Assembly (NCBI RefSeq): GCF_050632385.1
Contig: NZ_CP192599.1
Span: 5,766,001 to 5,830,000, forward strand
Origin: Humitalea sp050632385
GTDB taxonomy: Bacteria; Pseudomonadota; Alphaproteobacteria; Acetobacterales; Acetobacteraceae
Direction: 5' to 3'
Length of the DNA stretch: 64,000 nucleotides
This document shows, piece after piece, positions 26,619-36,741 of this stretch. The translations under genes and the position numbers were made by a program. The first letter of the stretch is position 1. Every line of letters starts with the position of its first letter. Below the pieces are notes generated by a model. It worked only from the letters and a program-made list of their open reading frames with translations, had not been told where the DNA came from and made no database searches.

Positions 26619-28210
26619 TCGACCTGTCCCGCCGCCAACTCGCCCTGGCCACCGCCGCCCTGGCGCTGCCCGCACCCGCCTTCGCCCAGGTCGACACACC
26701 GCGTCGCGGCGGCACGCTGACCATGGCCGTGGTCGATGAACCGCCGACCCTGGTGACCCTGGCCACCACCGCGCAATCCTCGGTCATCGTCTCCGCAAAA
26801 GTCACCGAAGGGCTGCTGGCCTATGATTTCGACCTGAACCCCCAGCCGCAACTGGCCACGGAATGGTCGCAGTCCGAGGACGGGCTGCGCACCACCTTCA
26901 AGCTGCGCCAGGGCGTGAAATGGCATGACGGGCAGGATTTCACCTCGGCCGACGTCGCCTATTCGTTGATGACCTTGAAGCGCGTGCATCCGCGCGGGCA
27001 AAGCACCTTCCAGAACCTGGAACGTGTCGAAACGCCCGATCCGCATACCGCGATCCTGGTGCTGAGCCGCCCCGCGCCCTACCTGCTCGGCGCGCTGGTC
27101 GCCTGTGAATCGCCCATCGTGGCGAAGCACATCTACGAACCCTCCGGCGCCAATGTCGCGGCCAATCCCAATGGCGCCGCACCCATCGGCACCGGCCCCT
27201 TCCGCTTCAAGGAATGGGCGCGCGGCCGCTACCTGATCTACGAACGGAACCCCGACTATTGGGGCGGGCCGGACAAGCCCTACCTCGACCGCGTGATCGT
27301 GCGCTTCATGGGCGATGCCTCGGCCCGATCGATCGGCTTGGAAACCGGAGAGATCGACCTGGCCGGCTGGTCGCCGGTGCCGTTGAGCGACGTGCAGCGC
27401 CTGTCGCAACTGCCGCAGATCGCCATCGAGACGCGCGGCAATGAATACCAGAACAACCTGTTCTACCGCATCGAGTTCAACCTGGAGAACCGCTACTTCA
27501 GCAACGAAAAAGTGCGCCAGGCCATCGCGCACGCGATCGACAAGCGCGTCATCCTGGCCGTCGTCTTCCTGAACTACGGCGTGATCGCCAATGGCCCAGT
27601 CTCGCCGAACCTCAAGTCCTTCTTCGATGCGTCCATGCCCTCCATCCCCTTCGACCTGCGCCGCGCCGATGCCCTGCTGGACGAGGCGGGGTTCCCGCGC
27701 GGCGCCGATGGCATCCGCTTCCGCGTGACGCAGGATGCCCAGGCCGGCCCCCAGGTGCAGATCGCGCAATACATGCGCAGTTCGCTGCGCCGCGTCGGCA
27801 TCGAGGTGACGGTGCGGACCGAGGACCTCGGCTCCTACGTCCGCCGCGTCTACACGGATCGCAACTTCGACTTCAACGCCCAGGGCAGCACGCAGATGTT
27901 CGACCCGACCATCGGCACCCAGCGCTTCTACTGGTCGAAGAATTTTCGGCCGGGCGTGCCCTATTCCAACGGCGCCCGCTACATGAGCCCCGCCGCCGAC
28001 GACGCCCTGGAAGCCGCCGCGACAGAAATCGACCCGGCCAAGCGGCGCGAACACTTCAGCCGCTTCCAGCGCCAGATAAACACCGACGTCCCGGCCATCG
28101 GCCTGGTGGCGCAGGCGCAGATCACGGTGGCCAACAAGCGCGTGGTCAACCACACCACCACGGCGGAAGGCGTCAGCGCCAATTTCGCCAATGTCTTCCT
28201 GAGAAGCTGA
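26615..28210 (+). CDS. Peptide/nickel-type ABC transporter substrate-binding protein (SBP family 5)
   Basis: 531 aa, GTG start overlapping the monooxygenase stop. The N-terminus DLSRRQLALATAALALPA with cleavage after AFA (about residue 24) has a twin-arginine-like pair, so Tat export is possible. Family-5 blocks include FKLRQGVKWHDGQDFTSADV and GTGPFRFKEW. It delivers substrate to the two permeases that follow immediately. Confidence 0.92.
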   Translation: MIDLSRRQLALATAALALPAPAFAQVDTPRRGGTLTMAVVDEPPTLVTLATTAQSSVIVSAKVTEGLLAYDFDLNPQPQLATEWSQSEDGLRTTFKLRQGVKWHDGQDFTSADVAYSLMTLKRVHPRGQSTFQNLERVETPDPHTAILVLSRPAPYLLGALVACESPIVAKHIYEPSGANVAANPNGAAPIGTGPFRFKEWARGRYLIYERNPDYWGGPDKPYLDRVIVRFMGDASARSIGLETGEIDLAGWSPVPLSDVQRLSQLPQIAIETRGNEYQNNLFYRIEFNLENRYFSNEKVRQAIAHAIDKRVILAVVFLNYGVIANGPVSPNLKSFFDASMPSIPFDLRRADALLDEAGFPRGADGIRFRVTQDAQAGPQVQIAQYMRSSLRRVGIEVTVRTEDLGSYVRRVYTDRNFDFNAQGSTQMFDPTIGTQRFYWSKNFRPGVPYSNGARYMSPAADDALEAAATEIDPAKRREHFSRFQRQINTDVPAIGLVAQAQITVANKRVVNHTTTAEGVSANFANVFLRS

Positions 28211-29194
28211 ATGCCCCTTGGCCGCACCGGCGCCGCCCTGCGGCGCACGGCGATCCAGATGCTGCCCACGATGTTCGGCATCGTGCTTCTGTGTTTCCTG
28301 CTGCTGCAACTGCTACCGGGGGATGCCGCCGACGTGCTGGCCGGCCAGGCCGGGGCGGCGACGGCCGAGACCATGGCGAGCCTGCGCGAACGCTTCGGCC
28401 TGGACCAGCCGATGCTGACGCAACTGGTCAACTACCTCGTCAACCTGGCGCATCTGGACCTCGGCTTTTCCGCCCGCTTCGGCACGCCCGTGGCGCAACT
28501 GATCCTGGACCGGTTGCCGGTGACCTTGCTGCTGATGCTCTCCGCACTCGGCACGGCCCTGGTCTTCGGCATCCTGGCGGGCTGGGTCATGGCGATCACC
28601 GCCGGGCGCTGGCCGGACCGGATCCTGCAGGTCGTGGTGCTGCTGTTCTACTCGACACCAGGGTTCTGGGTCGGGCTGATGGCGATCGTGCTGTTTTCCG
28701 TGAAACTCGGCTGGCTGCCATCGAATGGCAGCATGACGGTGGGCGTGTCGCTGACCGGCTGGGCCTGGGTCGTGGATCGCGCGCAGTATCTGGTGCTGCC
28801 CTCGCTCGCCCTGTCCTCCTTCTTCATCGCCATCTATGCGCGGCTGACGCGGGCGACGATGCTGGAGGTCCTGGGCCAGGATTTCATGCGCACCGCCGCC
28901 GCCAAGGGGCTGCATCCCGTGACCCTGCAATTGCGCCACGCGCTGCGCAACGCGCTGATCCCGGTGACCACGGTGGCGGGCATGCACCTGGGCAACCTGC
29001 TCGGCGGCGCGGTGGTGGTGGAAACCGTCTATGGCTGGCCCGGCATGGGCCGCCTGGCGCTGGAGGCCGTTATGGGCCGCGACTTCAACGTGCTTCTGGG
29101 CGTGCTGCTGCTCTCCTCCTTCGTCGTCATCATCGCCAATGCGCTGATCGACCTGCTGCACGCCTGGCTCGACCCACGGATCGAGTCCCATTGA
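28211..29194 (+). CDS. Peptide/nickel-type ABC transporter permease (DppB-like)
   Basis: 327-aa permease, starting directly after the binding-protein stop. The usual N-terminal helix is followed by LLQLLPGDAADVLAGQAG and SLRERFGLDQPMLTQLVNYL. The EAA loop is at RTAAAKGLHPVTLQLRHAL near residue 230. Complete, normal length. Confidence 0.93.
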   Translation: MPLGRTGAALRRTAIQMLPTMFGIVLLCFLLLQLLPGDAADVLAGQAGAATAETMASLRERFGLDQPMLTQLVNYLVNLAHLDLGFSARFGTPVAQLILDRLPVTLLLMLSALGTALVFGILAGWVMAITAGRWPDRILQVVVLLFYSTPGFWVGLMAIVLFSVKLGWLPSNGSMTVGVSLTGWAWVVDRAQYLVLPSLALSSFFIAIYARLTRATMLEVLGQDFMRTAAAKGLHPVTLQLRHALRNALIPVTTVAGMHLGNLLGGAVVVETVYGWPGMGRLALEAVMGRDFNVLLGVLLLSSFVVIIANALIDLLHAWLDPRIESH

Positions 29195-29195
29195 G

Positions 29196-30064
29196 ATGAG
29201 CGCCACGACCCTGCTGCGCGGCCCGGCCCAGCCCGGCCACCGCCTGCTGCGCGCCTTCCTGCGCAATCCCTCCTTCATGCTGGGCCTGGCCATCCTGCTG
29301 ACCGTCGTGGTCGTGGCGGTGATCTCCCCTTGGCTCTTCCCCGGCGACCCGCAGGACATGGCGGGCATGCCGACCCTCTGGCCGGGCGAGGACAGCGATT
29401 TCCCCCTCGGCACCGACAACCTGGGCCGCGATGTCGCCGCCGGCCTGGCGCATGGCGCGCGCGTGTCGCTGCTGGTGGGCTTTTCCGCCGCCAGCATCGG
29501 CCTGGCCATCGGCACCACCGTGGGCGCGGTCGCCGGCTATTGCGGCGGCTGGGTGGACAATGTGCTGGTGCGGCTGACCGAGTTGTTCCAGACCGTGCCG
29601 ACCTTCCTGCTGGTCATCGTGATCGTCGCCATCGGCCAGCCCTCGGTGCGCATGATCGCGCTGGCCATCGGCCTCGCCTCCTGGCCCACCGTGGCGCGGC
29701 TGGTGCGGGCGCAGTTCCGGTCCCTGCGCGAATCCGATTTCGTCATGGCGGCGCGTTCGCTCGGCTATGGATCGCCCCGCATCATCCTGCGCGAGATCCT
29801 GCCGAATGCCATCGCGCCGATCATCGTCACCACATCGGTCATGGTCGCCAATGCCATCCTGACCGAGGCCGGGCTGTCCTTCCTCAACATGGGCGACCCC
29901 AACCTTGTCAGTTGGGGCAGCATGATCGGCGAGGGCCGCACCCTGCTGCGCACCCATTGGTTCCTGACCGCCCTGCCGGGCACCGCCATCGCGTTGACCG
30001 TGCTGTCGCTGAACCTGGTCGGCGACGGGCTGAACGATGTGCTGAACCCGCGATCGGGCCAAGC

Positions 30065-30068
<4 letters not shown>
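29196..30068 (+). CDS. Peptide/nickel-type ABC transporter permease (DppC-like)
   Basis: 290-aa permease, one base after the previous stop. The family signature FPLGTDNLGRDVAAGLAHGA is at about residues 69-88, and the EAA loop is MAARSLGYGSPRIILREIL. Its stop overlaps the ATPase start (ATGA). Confidence 0.93.
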
Positions 30069-31049
<981 letters not shown>

Positions 31050-31069
<20 letters not shown>

Positions 31070-31982
31070 AGGCCTGCGCACCCGCTACGTCACCCGTGGC
31101 CGCGCGACCAACGCCGTCGACGGCGTGTCGCTCACGGTCGCGGCCGGGGAAACCGTCGGGCTGGTCGGCGAAAGCGGCTGCGGCAAGTCCAGCCTGGGCA
31201 AGACCATCCTGCGCCTGGTCGATCCCGCCGAGGGCAGCATCCGCCTGGCCGGGCAGGAGATCGCGGGCCTGTCCCAGGCCGCCCTGCTGCCGGTGCGGCG
31301 GCGCATGCAGATGGTGTTCCAGGATCCTTTTGGTTCGCTGAACCCGCGCCAGACCATCGGCACCCTGCTGGACACGCCGCTGAAGGTGCATGGGCTTGGC
31401 GATCGCGCGGCGCGGCGGCGTCGCGTGCTGGACATCATCGCCCGCGTCGGCCTGCCGGCCGAGGCGCTGGAACGCTACCCGCATGAATTCTCCGGCGGTC
31501 AGCGCCAGCGCATCGGCATCGCCCGCGCGCTGGTGCTGCAACCGGAGCTGATCGTCTGCGACGAACCCGTGTCGGCGCTGGACCTGTCGATCCAGGCGCA
31601 GATCCTGAACCTGCTGGTCGATCTCAAGCGCGACCTGGGGCTGAGCTACCTGTTCATCTCCCACGACCTGTCGGTGGTGCGCTACTTCGCCGATCGCGTG
31701 CTGGTCATGTATCTGGGCCGCATCGTCGAAAGTGCCAGCCACGCGGCCTTGTGGAAAAGTCCCCGGCATCCCTATACGCGCGCCCTTCTGGCGGCGGTGC
31801 CGCAGGCCGACCCGACGCGCCCGCGTGGTCCGGTGGCGCTGCGCGGGGAACTCAGCGCCGAAAGCAGCGGCGGCTGCCGCTTCCGCACGCGCTGCCCCCT
31901 GGCCTTCGATCGCTGCGTGACCGAGGACCCGGCCCTGCGTCCGGACGGCACCGGTCATGCGGTGGCGTGCCACCTGGGGTGA
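31050..31982 (+). CDS. Peptide/nickel-type ABC transporter ATPase (DppF-like)
   Basis: 310 aa from the ATG at 31050 (MSLLSVEGLRTRYVTRG), which matches the normal family N-terminus. The ATG at 31026 adds eight residues and has an equally good ribosome-binding site because of the local duplication. Walker A GESGCGKSSLGK, signature FSGGQRQRIGIARAL, Walker B LIVCDEPVSALD and C-terminal CRFRTRCP are intact. Last gene of the five-part transporter operon. Confidence 0.92.
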
Positions 31983-32318
31983 CGCGCAGTTGGGCGCAAC
32001 GGACCTGTTGAGAGCCCGATGCGTTGGGCATCGGTCAGCGCATGGCGATCCATTTACAGCGCGTCCCGCGCCTCGATGGACTCCTGAATCCCAACAGATC
32101 TTGGACCATTTTCCGTTCGCGAAGGCTCACGTCAAAGGGACTGGTCTGTTGTTCTGCCTGACTTGAAAATGGTCTGAGGGCGCATGGATGTGGCCGGGGG
32201 GATCGCGCCTGGCTCGGTCGCCGTATCCTCGCCACCGGCCGGCATCGCGGCGCGATCCAACATCTTGAACCTGTTGGGACAAGGCGCAAGAAATTCAATG
32301 TAATAAAGGGGAGCGTCT
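31983..32318. other. Intergenic stretch outside the left end of the island
   Basis: No supported gene. It contains the second copy of the dispersed repeat (32107-32153, first copy at 24841-24887). That copy lies between a perfect 10-bp inverted repeat GACCATTTTC (32104-32113) and GAAAATGGTC (32165-32174), giving a 71-bp fold-back unit. The unit could be a remnant mobile or intergenic repeat element. Confidence 0.45.
32104..32174. repeat. 71-bp fold-back unit with 10-bp inverted ends
   Basis: Perfect 10-bp arms GACCATTTTC/GAAAATGGTC enclose a copy of the dispersed repeat seen also at 24841. Unlike this copy, the 24841 copy has no matching right arm. Confidence 0.5.
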
Positions 32319-32332
32319 TGGTGGAGCCAGGC
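32319..32332. other. Left attachment site (copy of tRNA-Ala 3' end)
   Basis: TGGTGGAGCCAGGC is identical to 50898-50911, the last 14 bases of the tRNA-Ala gene including CCA. Here it lies within a perfect inverted repeat GGTGGAGCC-A-GGCTCCACC (32320-32338). Confidence 0.75.
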
Positions 32333-32465
32333 TCCACCGAAAACACGGTTCACGAGGCATCATAAGCACCTCCAAAACTGAAAAAACTATCCTGTTGCGT
32401 CAGTAGCTTGTGTCGATATAGGCAGCATATCGATCCATCTTGCATCACCCTAGCCCATCGTCCAT

Positions 32466-32534
32466 GTTGGGGCAGATATTGGGGCGAAAAATTCACCCCG
32501 GCGGTTCGATGGACCAAAGACGGGGCGTTGGGGC
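32466..32534 (+). repeat. Left-end GTTGGGGC direct repeats (possible integrase arm sites)
   Basis: GTTGGGGC at 32466-32473, ATTGGGGC at 32478-32485 (12 bp later) and GTTGGGGC at 32527-32534, all just upstream of the integrase start. The right end has the same motif twice with the same 12-bp period (50821 and 50833). Confidence 0.5.
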
Positions 32535-32535
32535 G

Positions 32536-33858
32536 ATGGCGGGAAAACTGACCGAATTGACCGTGAAGGCGCTGATGGCCAAGGGGCGCCACACGCCCGG
32601 CCGGCACACCGACGAGAAGGGTTTGCACCTTCATATCCGGGCCGATGGCAATGCCGCCTGGGTGCTGCGCTACCGCCAGCACGGCAGGCAACGTGACCTG
32701 AACCTCCTGCCCTATGCCGACAAGACGCTAAAGGTGGCGCGAGACGCCGCCGACGCTGCCCGGGTCACGATCAAGGCCGGCAAGGACCCAATTCGCGAGA
32801 GGCAGCAGCAAGCCCGCGCCGCACTCGAAGCCGCCAGCGCCGATCGCACCTTCAGGGCGGCGTTGGAGTCCACACTCGAAGCCAAGGCCGGGGCCTGGAA
32901 GAACGAGAAGCACCGTTGGCAATGGCGCGCTACCCTCGAAACCCACGCCCTGCCGAAGATCGGCGAGCTGCCCGTTTCGGAAGTGACGACCGATGACGTG
33001 ATGGCGGTGCTGCGCCCGATCTGGACCAGGACGCCCGAAACCGCCTCCCGCTTGCGTGGCCGCATCGAGACGGTTCTCGACCATGCCAAGGTGCGTGGCT
33101 GGCGCAGCGGTGAAAACCCTGCCCGCTGGCGCGGCCACCTGCGCGAAATGCTGGCGGATCCGTCCAAGATCGCCCCGGTCCAACGCCAGCCCGCCCTGCC
33201 GTGGGTGCTGATGCCCGCTTTCATGGCGGCGCTGCGGGCGCGAAAGGGTATGGCGGCGGTGGCGCTGCAATTCACCATCCTGACCGCCGCCCGCACCGGA
33301 GAAGTCCGCGGCGCCACGTGGGGCGAGATCGACACGGAGGCGCGTGTCTGGACCATCCAGGCCGCAAGAATGAAGGCGGGCGAAATGCATCGGGTGCCGC
33401 TGTCCCATGCCGCCATGACCGTGCTGGCGGCGCTTAGGCCCGAACAGTCGCGCCCAGGCGATCTGATCTTCCCCGGCGCGCGTGCTGCCACCAAGCCGCT
33501 GTCTGACATGGCGCTGGCGATGCTGGTGCGGGGCATGGCCACCGATGGGCTGGAGCAGGACGCCCCACCGCGCTGGCGCGACCTGACGGGCCGTGTGGTG
33601 GTCCCGCACGGCTTCCGATCGGCATTTCGGGATTGGGCGGGCGAGACACGCCACGAAGGACGAGAAGTCGCAGAGCGTGCCCTGGCTCACGCCGTCGGCG
33701 GGGTGGAGGGCGCATATGCGCGAAGCGACCTGTTGGAGAAGCGACGCCCGTTGATGCAGGCCTGGGGCGAATGGTGCGAGCGGGCGCCGGGTGGGGCCGC
33801 GGTGGTCCCCCTGGACACCAGCACCGCCAAGCAGGCGGTGGTCGGGGGGCGGGCCTGA
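32536..33858 (+). CDS. Tyrosine integrase, P4 type
   Basis: 440 aa from the ATG at 32536 (MAGKLTELTVKALMAKGRHT). The longer frame upstream runs through the arm-like repeats and is not used. It has an N-terminal DUF4102-like domain (residues about 1-85), a core-binding SAM-like domain (about 100-190) and a C-terminal catalytic domain. The catalytic set is visible: R in TAARTGEVRG, H-x-x-R in VPHGFRSAFRDWAG and the nucleophile Y in GAYARSDLLEKRRPLM. It should catalyse integration and excision at the tRNA-Ala site. It overlaps the next small gene by a few bases. Confidence 0.94.
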   Translation: MAGKLTELTVKALMAKGRHTPGRHTDEKGLHLHIRADGNAAWVLRYRQHGRQRDLNLLPYADKTLKVARDAADAARVTIKAGKDPIRERQQQARAALEAASADRTFRAALESTLEAKAGAWKNEKHRWQWRATLETHALPKIGELPVSEVTTDDVMAVLRPIWTRTPETASRLRGRIETVLDHAKVRGWRSGENPARWRGHLREMLADPSKIAPVQRQPALPWVLMPAFMAALRARKGMAAVALQFTILTAARTGEVRGATWGEIDTEARVWTIQAARMKAGEMHRVPLSHAAMTVLAALRPEQSRPGDLIFPGARAATKPLSDMALAMLVRGMATDGLEQDAPPRWRDLTGRVVVPHGFRSAFRDWAGETRHEGREVAERALAHAVGGVEGAYARSDLLEKRRPLMQAWGEWCERAPGGAAVVPLDTSTAKQAVVGGRA

Positions 33859-34151
33859 TGCCGGAGCGTCGCTTCATTGTCCTTGGCGCGGACGGCCGGC
33901 ACATCACGCTTGGACGAGCCGGACCGCCAGAGGATGCCGAGGCTGCGGCGATAGTCTCAGCCCTTCACGCCGCAGGTGTCGAGGCCGCGTGGTTGGTCGA
34001 GATGACTGGCAACTACTGGGGGCGGGGGCGCGTGGGCCTGACGGCCCTACGACCGTTGATGTCGCGCGGCGACTGGCCTCAGGCGCTGGACGCGTTTGAG
34101 GCCCGCCGATGTTTCGTGAAGGAATGGGGCGTGCGGGTCGCTGCTGTCTGA
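33858..34151 (+). CDS. Hypothetical 97-aa protein downstream of integrase
   Basis: Begins MPERRFIVLGADGRHITLGR, with its ATG in the integrase stop (TGATG). No known domain is recognised. The middle contains ALHAAGVEAAWLVEMTGNYW. The tight overlap with the integrase supports it being real, and it may belong to the mobility module. Confidence 0.6.
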   Translation: MPERRFIVLGADGRHITLGRAGPPEDAEAAAIVSALHAAGVEAAWLVEMTGNYWGRGRVGLTALRPLMSRGDWPQALDAFEARRCFVKEWGVRVAAV

Positions 34152-34535
34152 TCCCATGACGGGGGAAACCCGGGCGTCTCAACCGGAAGCCGCAGCCCAC
34201 ACGGTGGCAGGCGCTGCTTGGGAGCGTGGTTGCCGATCTGAAAACGTGCGAGGCAATCCAACATAGTCTGAACATGCCGCGGGCCGTGCGGTTGCGACGG
34301 CGAGAGAACTCCCACCCCCGATTCGCAGGCTGACGACGACGAAGATGGGCGAGTGCCGCATTGGTATATACTCGTCCTGGATGCTGTCCTGTCAGTATAG
34401 ATTCTTCCATCAATGAGTATCAATGCGTCAGGCCGATAATTTTTTGTATATTAAAAGTATACATCACACATAAAAAACTGGACTTCAGAATTTTTCGCGG
34501 AGAATCAGGAGATCTTCTGTCATGGAGATGCATTG
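34152..34535. promoter_or_regulatory. Control region before the HTH gene, with AT-rich palindromes
   Basis: No gene in this 384-bp gap. The right half is strikingly AT-rich and carries GTATATAC (34364-34371), a perfect 8-bp palindrome, and GTATA-N7-TATAC (34446-34462). Similar half-sites in one control region suggest binding sites for an element-encoded regulator, perhaps the adjacent HTH protein. Confidence 0.4.
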
Positions 34536-34802
34536 ATGACCTCGAAAAAAACTGCGCGCACCATCGTGAATCATGCGGCTCAGCAGCGGACCAAACAATC
34601 AACGCTTCGCGTGGCCGGCCTGCCAAACTTCGACACCGCCCCTGTCTTCACCATCCGAGAGGTCAGCCATTACGGGCGCTGGTCCAACTCGACCACGCGG
34701 CGGCTTATCGAGGCTGGGGAACTCGATATCGTGCGCGTCGTAGGATCCGTGCGGGTGAAGGGCGACTCGCTGCGCGCCAAACTCGCGGGGTCGTCGTCGT
34801 GA
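34536..34802 (+). CDS. Excisionase-like helix-turn-helix protein (88 aa)
   Basis: Starts at the ATG 34536 (MTSKKTARTIVNHAAQQRTK) with GGAGA about 8 bases upstream. Residues about 38-80 (FTIREVSHYGRWSNSTTRRL then IEAGELDIVRVVGSVRVK) fit a small winged helix-turn-helix of the excisionase/AlpA kind, which binds DNA to direct excision or to activate element genes. Position after the integrase in an island supports this. No further domain. Confidence 0.7.
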   Translation: MTSKKTARTIVNHAAQQRTKQSTLRVAGLPNFDTAPVFTIREVSHYGRWSNSTTRRLIEAGELDIVRVVGSVRVKGDSLRAKLAGSSS

Positions 34803-34870
34803 TCGGGTGCATGGCCTGCCGGCCGGCCGAAGTCTTCCTAGGTCTCGCCATCATTCGCCATCAGTAAAAA

Positions 34871-34899
34871 CCCCGCACGCGCTGGTGACGCATGCGGGG
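34871..34899 (-). terminator. Rho-independent terminator-like hairpin, reverse direction
   Basis: CCCCGCA (34871-34877) pairs with TGCGGGG (34893-34899), with an inner GCG/CGC helix. Read on the minus strand the stem is followed by TTTTT (complement of 34866-34870). No reverse-strand gene lies just upstream of it, so its target transcript is unclear. Confidence 0.55.
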
Positions 34900-34988
34900 C
34901 AGGTAACAACGCGAAAAACTGAGCATCGCGATTATAGCCTGACCGAGTGCCAATTTCTAGCGTGTCACAGCCCACGAAAGGGCACGAC

Positions 34989-35363
34989 ATGCAAGTCGAC
35001 CACGAACCGATCCTCGTGACTTATAGCGCAGGCGAGACGGTGCGCCTTCCCGATGGCCGCCTGTGCAGCGGGCCGAACTGCGAAGGCGATGCCGCAAGGC
35101 TGCTGATCAGCTCCGGCGCCAATCCGACGACGCCCATCACCTTCCTGCGCGATGGCGTGCCAGCATTGCGTGGCAGCCTCCGGGCATTCGTTTCCCGCGC
35201 TTGGGGCGGTTCGACCGAAGACCCCGCCTTCCGCCGCTGGCGCCCGGCTCGGTTGCGGAATGGGGCGCGTGTCCAGGGCCTGGAACCGCAGGACGGTGCC
35301 GAAGGCTTCGGCGGCATCATCGCCCCGGAAGCTGGCGACAGCCTGTACGGCGGTGCCGCGTGA
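34989..35363 (+). CDS. Hypothetical protein, 124 aa (replication module)
   Basis: Starts MQVDHEPILVTYSAGETVRL. Not recognised. Contains SGPNCEGDAARLLISSGANP and a basic C-terminal half. It is followed by three genes that each overlap by 4 bp, so it is the first gene of the island's replication operon. Confidence 0.6.
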   Translation: MQVDHEPILVTYSAGETVRLPDGRLCSGPNCEGDAARLLISSGANPTTPITFLRDGVPALRGSLRAFVSRAWGGSTEDPAFRRWRPARLRNGARVQGLEPQDGAEGFGGIIAPEAGDSLYGGAA

Positions 35364-35758
35364 CCGCTGCGTTGATCCCTGCGCAAAGTGACGGGCTCGC
35401 CCGCATCTGCGGCATGTTCGGCAACGCACATGATGGCCAACGGGTGAACGCTGCGGTGCACTCCCACAGGCGGGTGCGGGAAGCCGGACTGACCTGGCAA
35501 AATGCGATCGTCCCACCGCCGGATGTCGTTCAACAGCCCGCCGCGCCGCCAAAGCCGCAGCCGTCCTCAAGGCCGCTGACCGATGCGCCGCAAGGCGTCA
35601 TGGCCGCTCGGGTGCTGGAACGGCATCGCGCCGCCCTGACCGCCTGGCAAGAGGGATGCCTCGAAGGCGTGATCGGCTGGTGCGTCCTGACTTCAGAGCA
35701 GCGCGTGTCCGATGATTGGCTATTTCCGCGGGTCGTGTTCATGGAGGGGCGGGCATGA
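35360..35758 (+). CDS. Hypothetical protein, 132 aa (replication module)
   Basis: GTG start inside the preceding stop (GTGA), ATGA overlap with the next gene. Not recognised; a proline-rich linker (VPPPDVVQQPAAPPKPQPSS) divides it into two short parts. Its place between overlapping genes suggests a role tied to the primase and helicase. Confidence 0.6.
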   Translation: MTAALIPAQSDGLARICGMFGNAHDGQRVNAAVHSHRRVREAGLTWQNAIVPPPDVVQQPAAPPKPQPSSRPLTDAPQGVMAARVLERHRAALTAWQEGCLEGVIGWCVLTSEQRVSDDWLFPRVVFMEGRA

Positions 35759-36741
35759 TCGCGCGGCCGAACATGCCAGCGGTTGCCGCGATGCTGGCCG
35801 ACCGCATGCCGATGCTGGCGCACGACCTCTTCGGCAAACCCGATGACCGCGACGGTAATACTTGGCGCTATGGCCGCAAGGGTAGCCTCGCCGTAGTGGT
35901 GACCGGCCCGAAGCGGGGCGGTTGGTTCGACCATGAGGCCGGCGAAGGCGGCGACGCGCTGGCGCTGATCGGCAGGCAACGCGGCATGCGCCCGCGCGAC
36001 GCCTGGGAGTGGGCTATGGCTTGGCTGGGTATCGGGCAGGCGACCGGCACCCCACGCCAGCCGCTACGCCCCGCACCTCTGCCGGAGCGGCAGGATGCGG
36101 CACCGACACGGCAACAGGCCGACAACTCCGGCAAGGTGAGGTTTGCGCGGGACCTGTGGCACGCCGCCAAGCCTGCCGCCGGGACCTTGGTCGAAACCTA
36201 CCTCGCGTCGCGCGGGCTGGTGCTGGAACCCGATGCGCCGATCCGCTTCCTGGCCGCCTGCCCACGCGGGCGCGGTGCTGATCTGGAACGTTTGCCGGCC
36301 ATGGTCGCGTTGATGACCTGCCCGACGACAGGCCAGCCGCGCGGCATCCATCGCACTTTTCTCGCGCCGGATGGCAACGGCAAGGCGCCGGGTCAGGCCA
36401 AGATGATGCTGGGTCATGCTGGCGTCATCCGGCTTGTTCCCAACTGCGACCTGACCGACCGCCTCGGGTTGGCCGAGGGGATCGAAGATGCCCTGGCGGT
36501 GATGCAGCGGGGTGGCTGGCGACCGGTATGGGCTGCGACTTCTGCCGGCGCGATTACGTGCTTCCCGGTGCTGCGCGGCATCAACGCCCTGGCCGTGTTT
36601 GCCGACGCCGACAAGGCGGGACTGAAAGCCGCCCGAACTTGTTGCCGCCGATGGGCCGGGGCAGGGCGCAAGGCCGAGCTCTTCATACCTCCAAACGGTG
36701 ATTGGGACGACGCGCTGCGGCGCGCGGGGAAGGCAGCATGA
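35755..36741 (+). CDS. Toprim-domain protein, phage/plasmid primase-like
   Basis: 328 aa from the ATG at 35755 (MIARPNMPAVAAMLADRMPM). The N-terminal half resembles element-type primase N-domains (GGWFDHEAGEGGDALALIGR), and the middle has VETYLASRGLVLEPDAPIRF. The C-terminal Toprim domain shows the catalytic glutamate in LGLAEGIEDALAVMQ and the DxD in VFADADKAGLKAA. It probably primes replication of the excised element together with the helicase that follows (4-bp overlap). Confidence 0.85.
   Translation: MIARPNMPAVAAMLADRMPMLAHDLFGKPDDRDGNTWRYGRKGSLAVVVTGPKRGGWFDHEAGEGGDALALIGRQRGMRPRDAWEWAMAWLGIGQATGTPRQPLRPAPLPERQDAAPTRQQADNSGKVRFARDLWHAAKPAAGTLVETYLASRGLVLEPDAPIRFLAACPRGRGADLERLPAMVALMTCPTTGQPRGIHRTFLAPDGNGKAPGQAKMMLGHAGVIRLVPNCDLTDRLGLAEGIEDALAVMQRGGWRPVWAATSAGAITCFPVLRGINALAVFADADKAGLKAARTCCRRWAGAGRKAELFIPPNGDWDDALRRAGKAA

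Noticed and set aside
34807..35019. Forward frame of 70 codons between the HTH gene and the replication operon
   Set aside because: It crosses the terminator-like hairpin and overlaps the next gene in another frame; no recognisable content.
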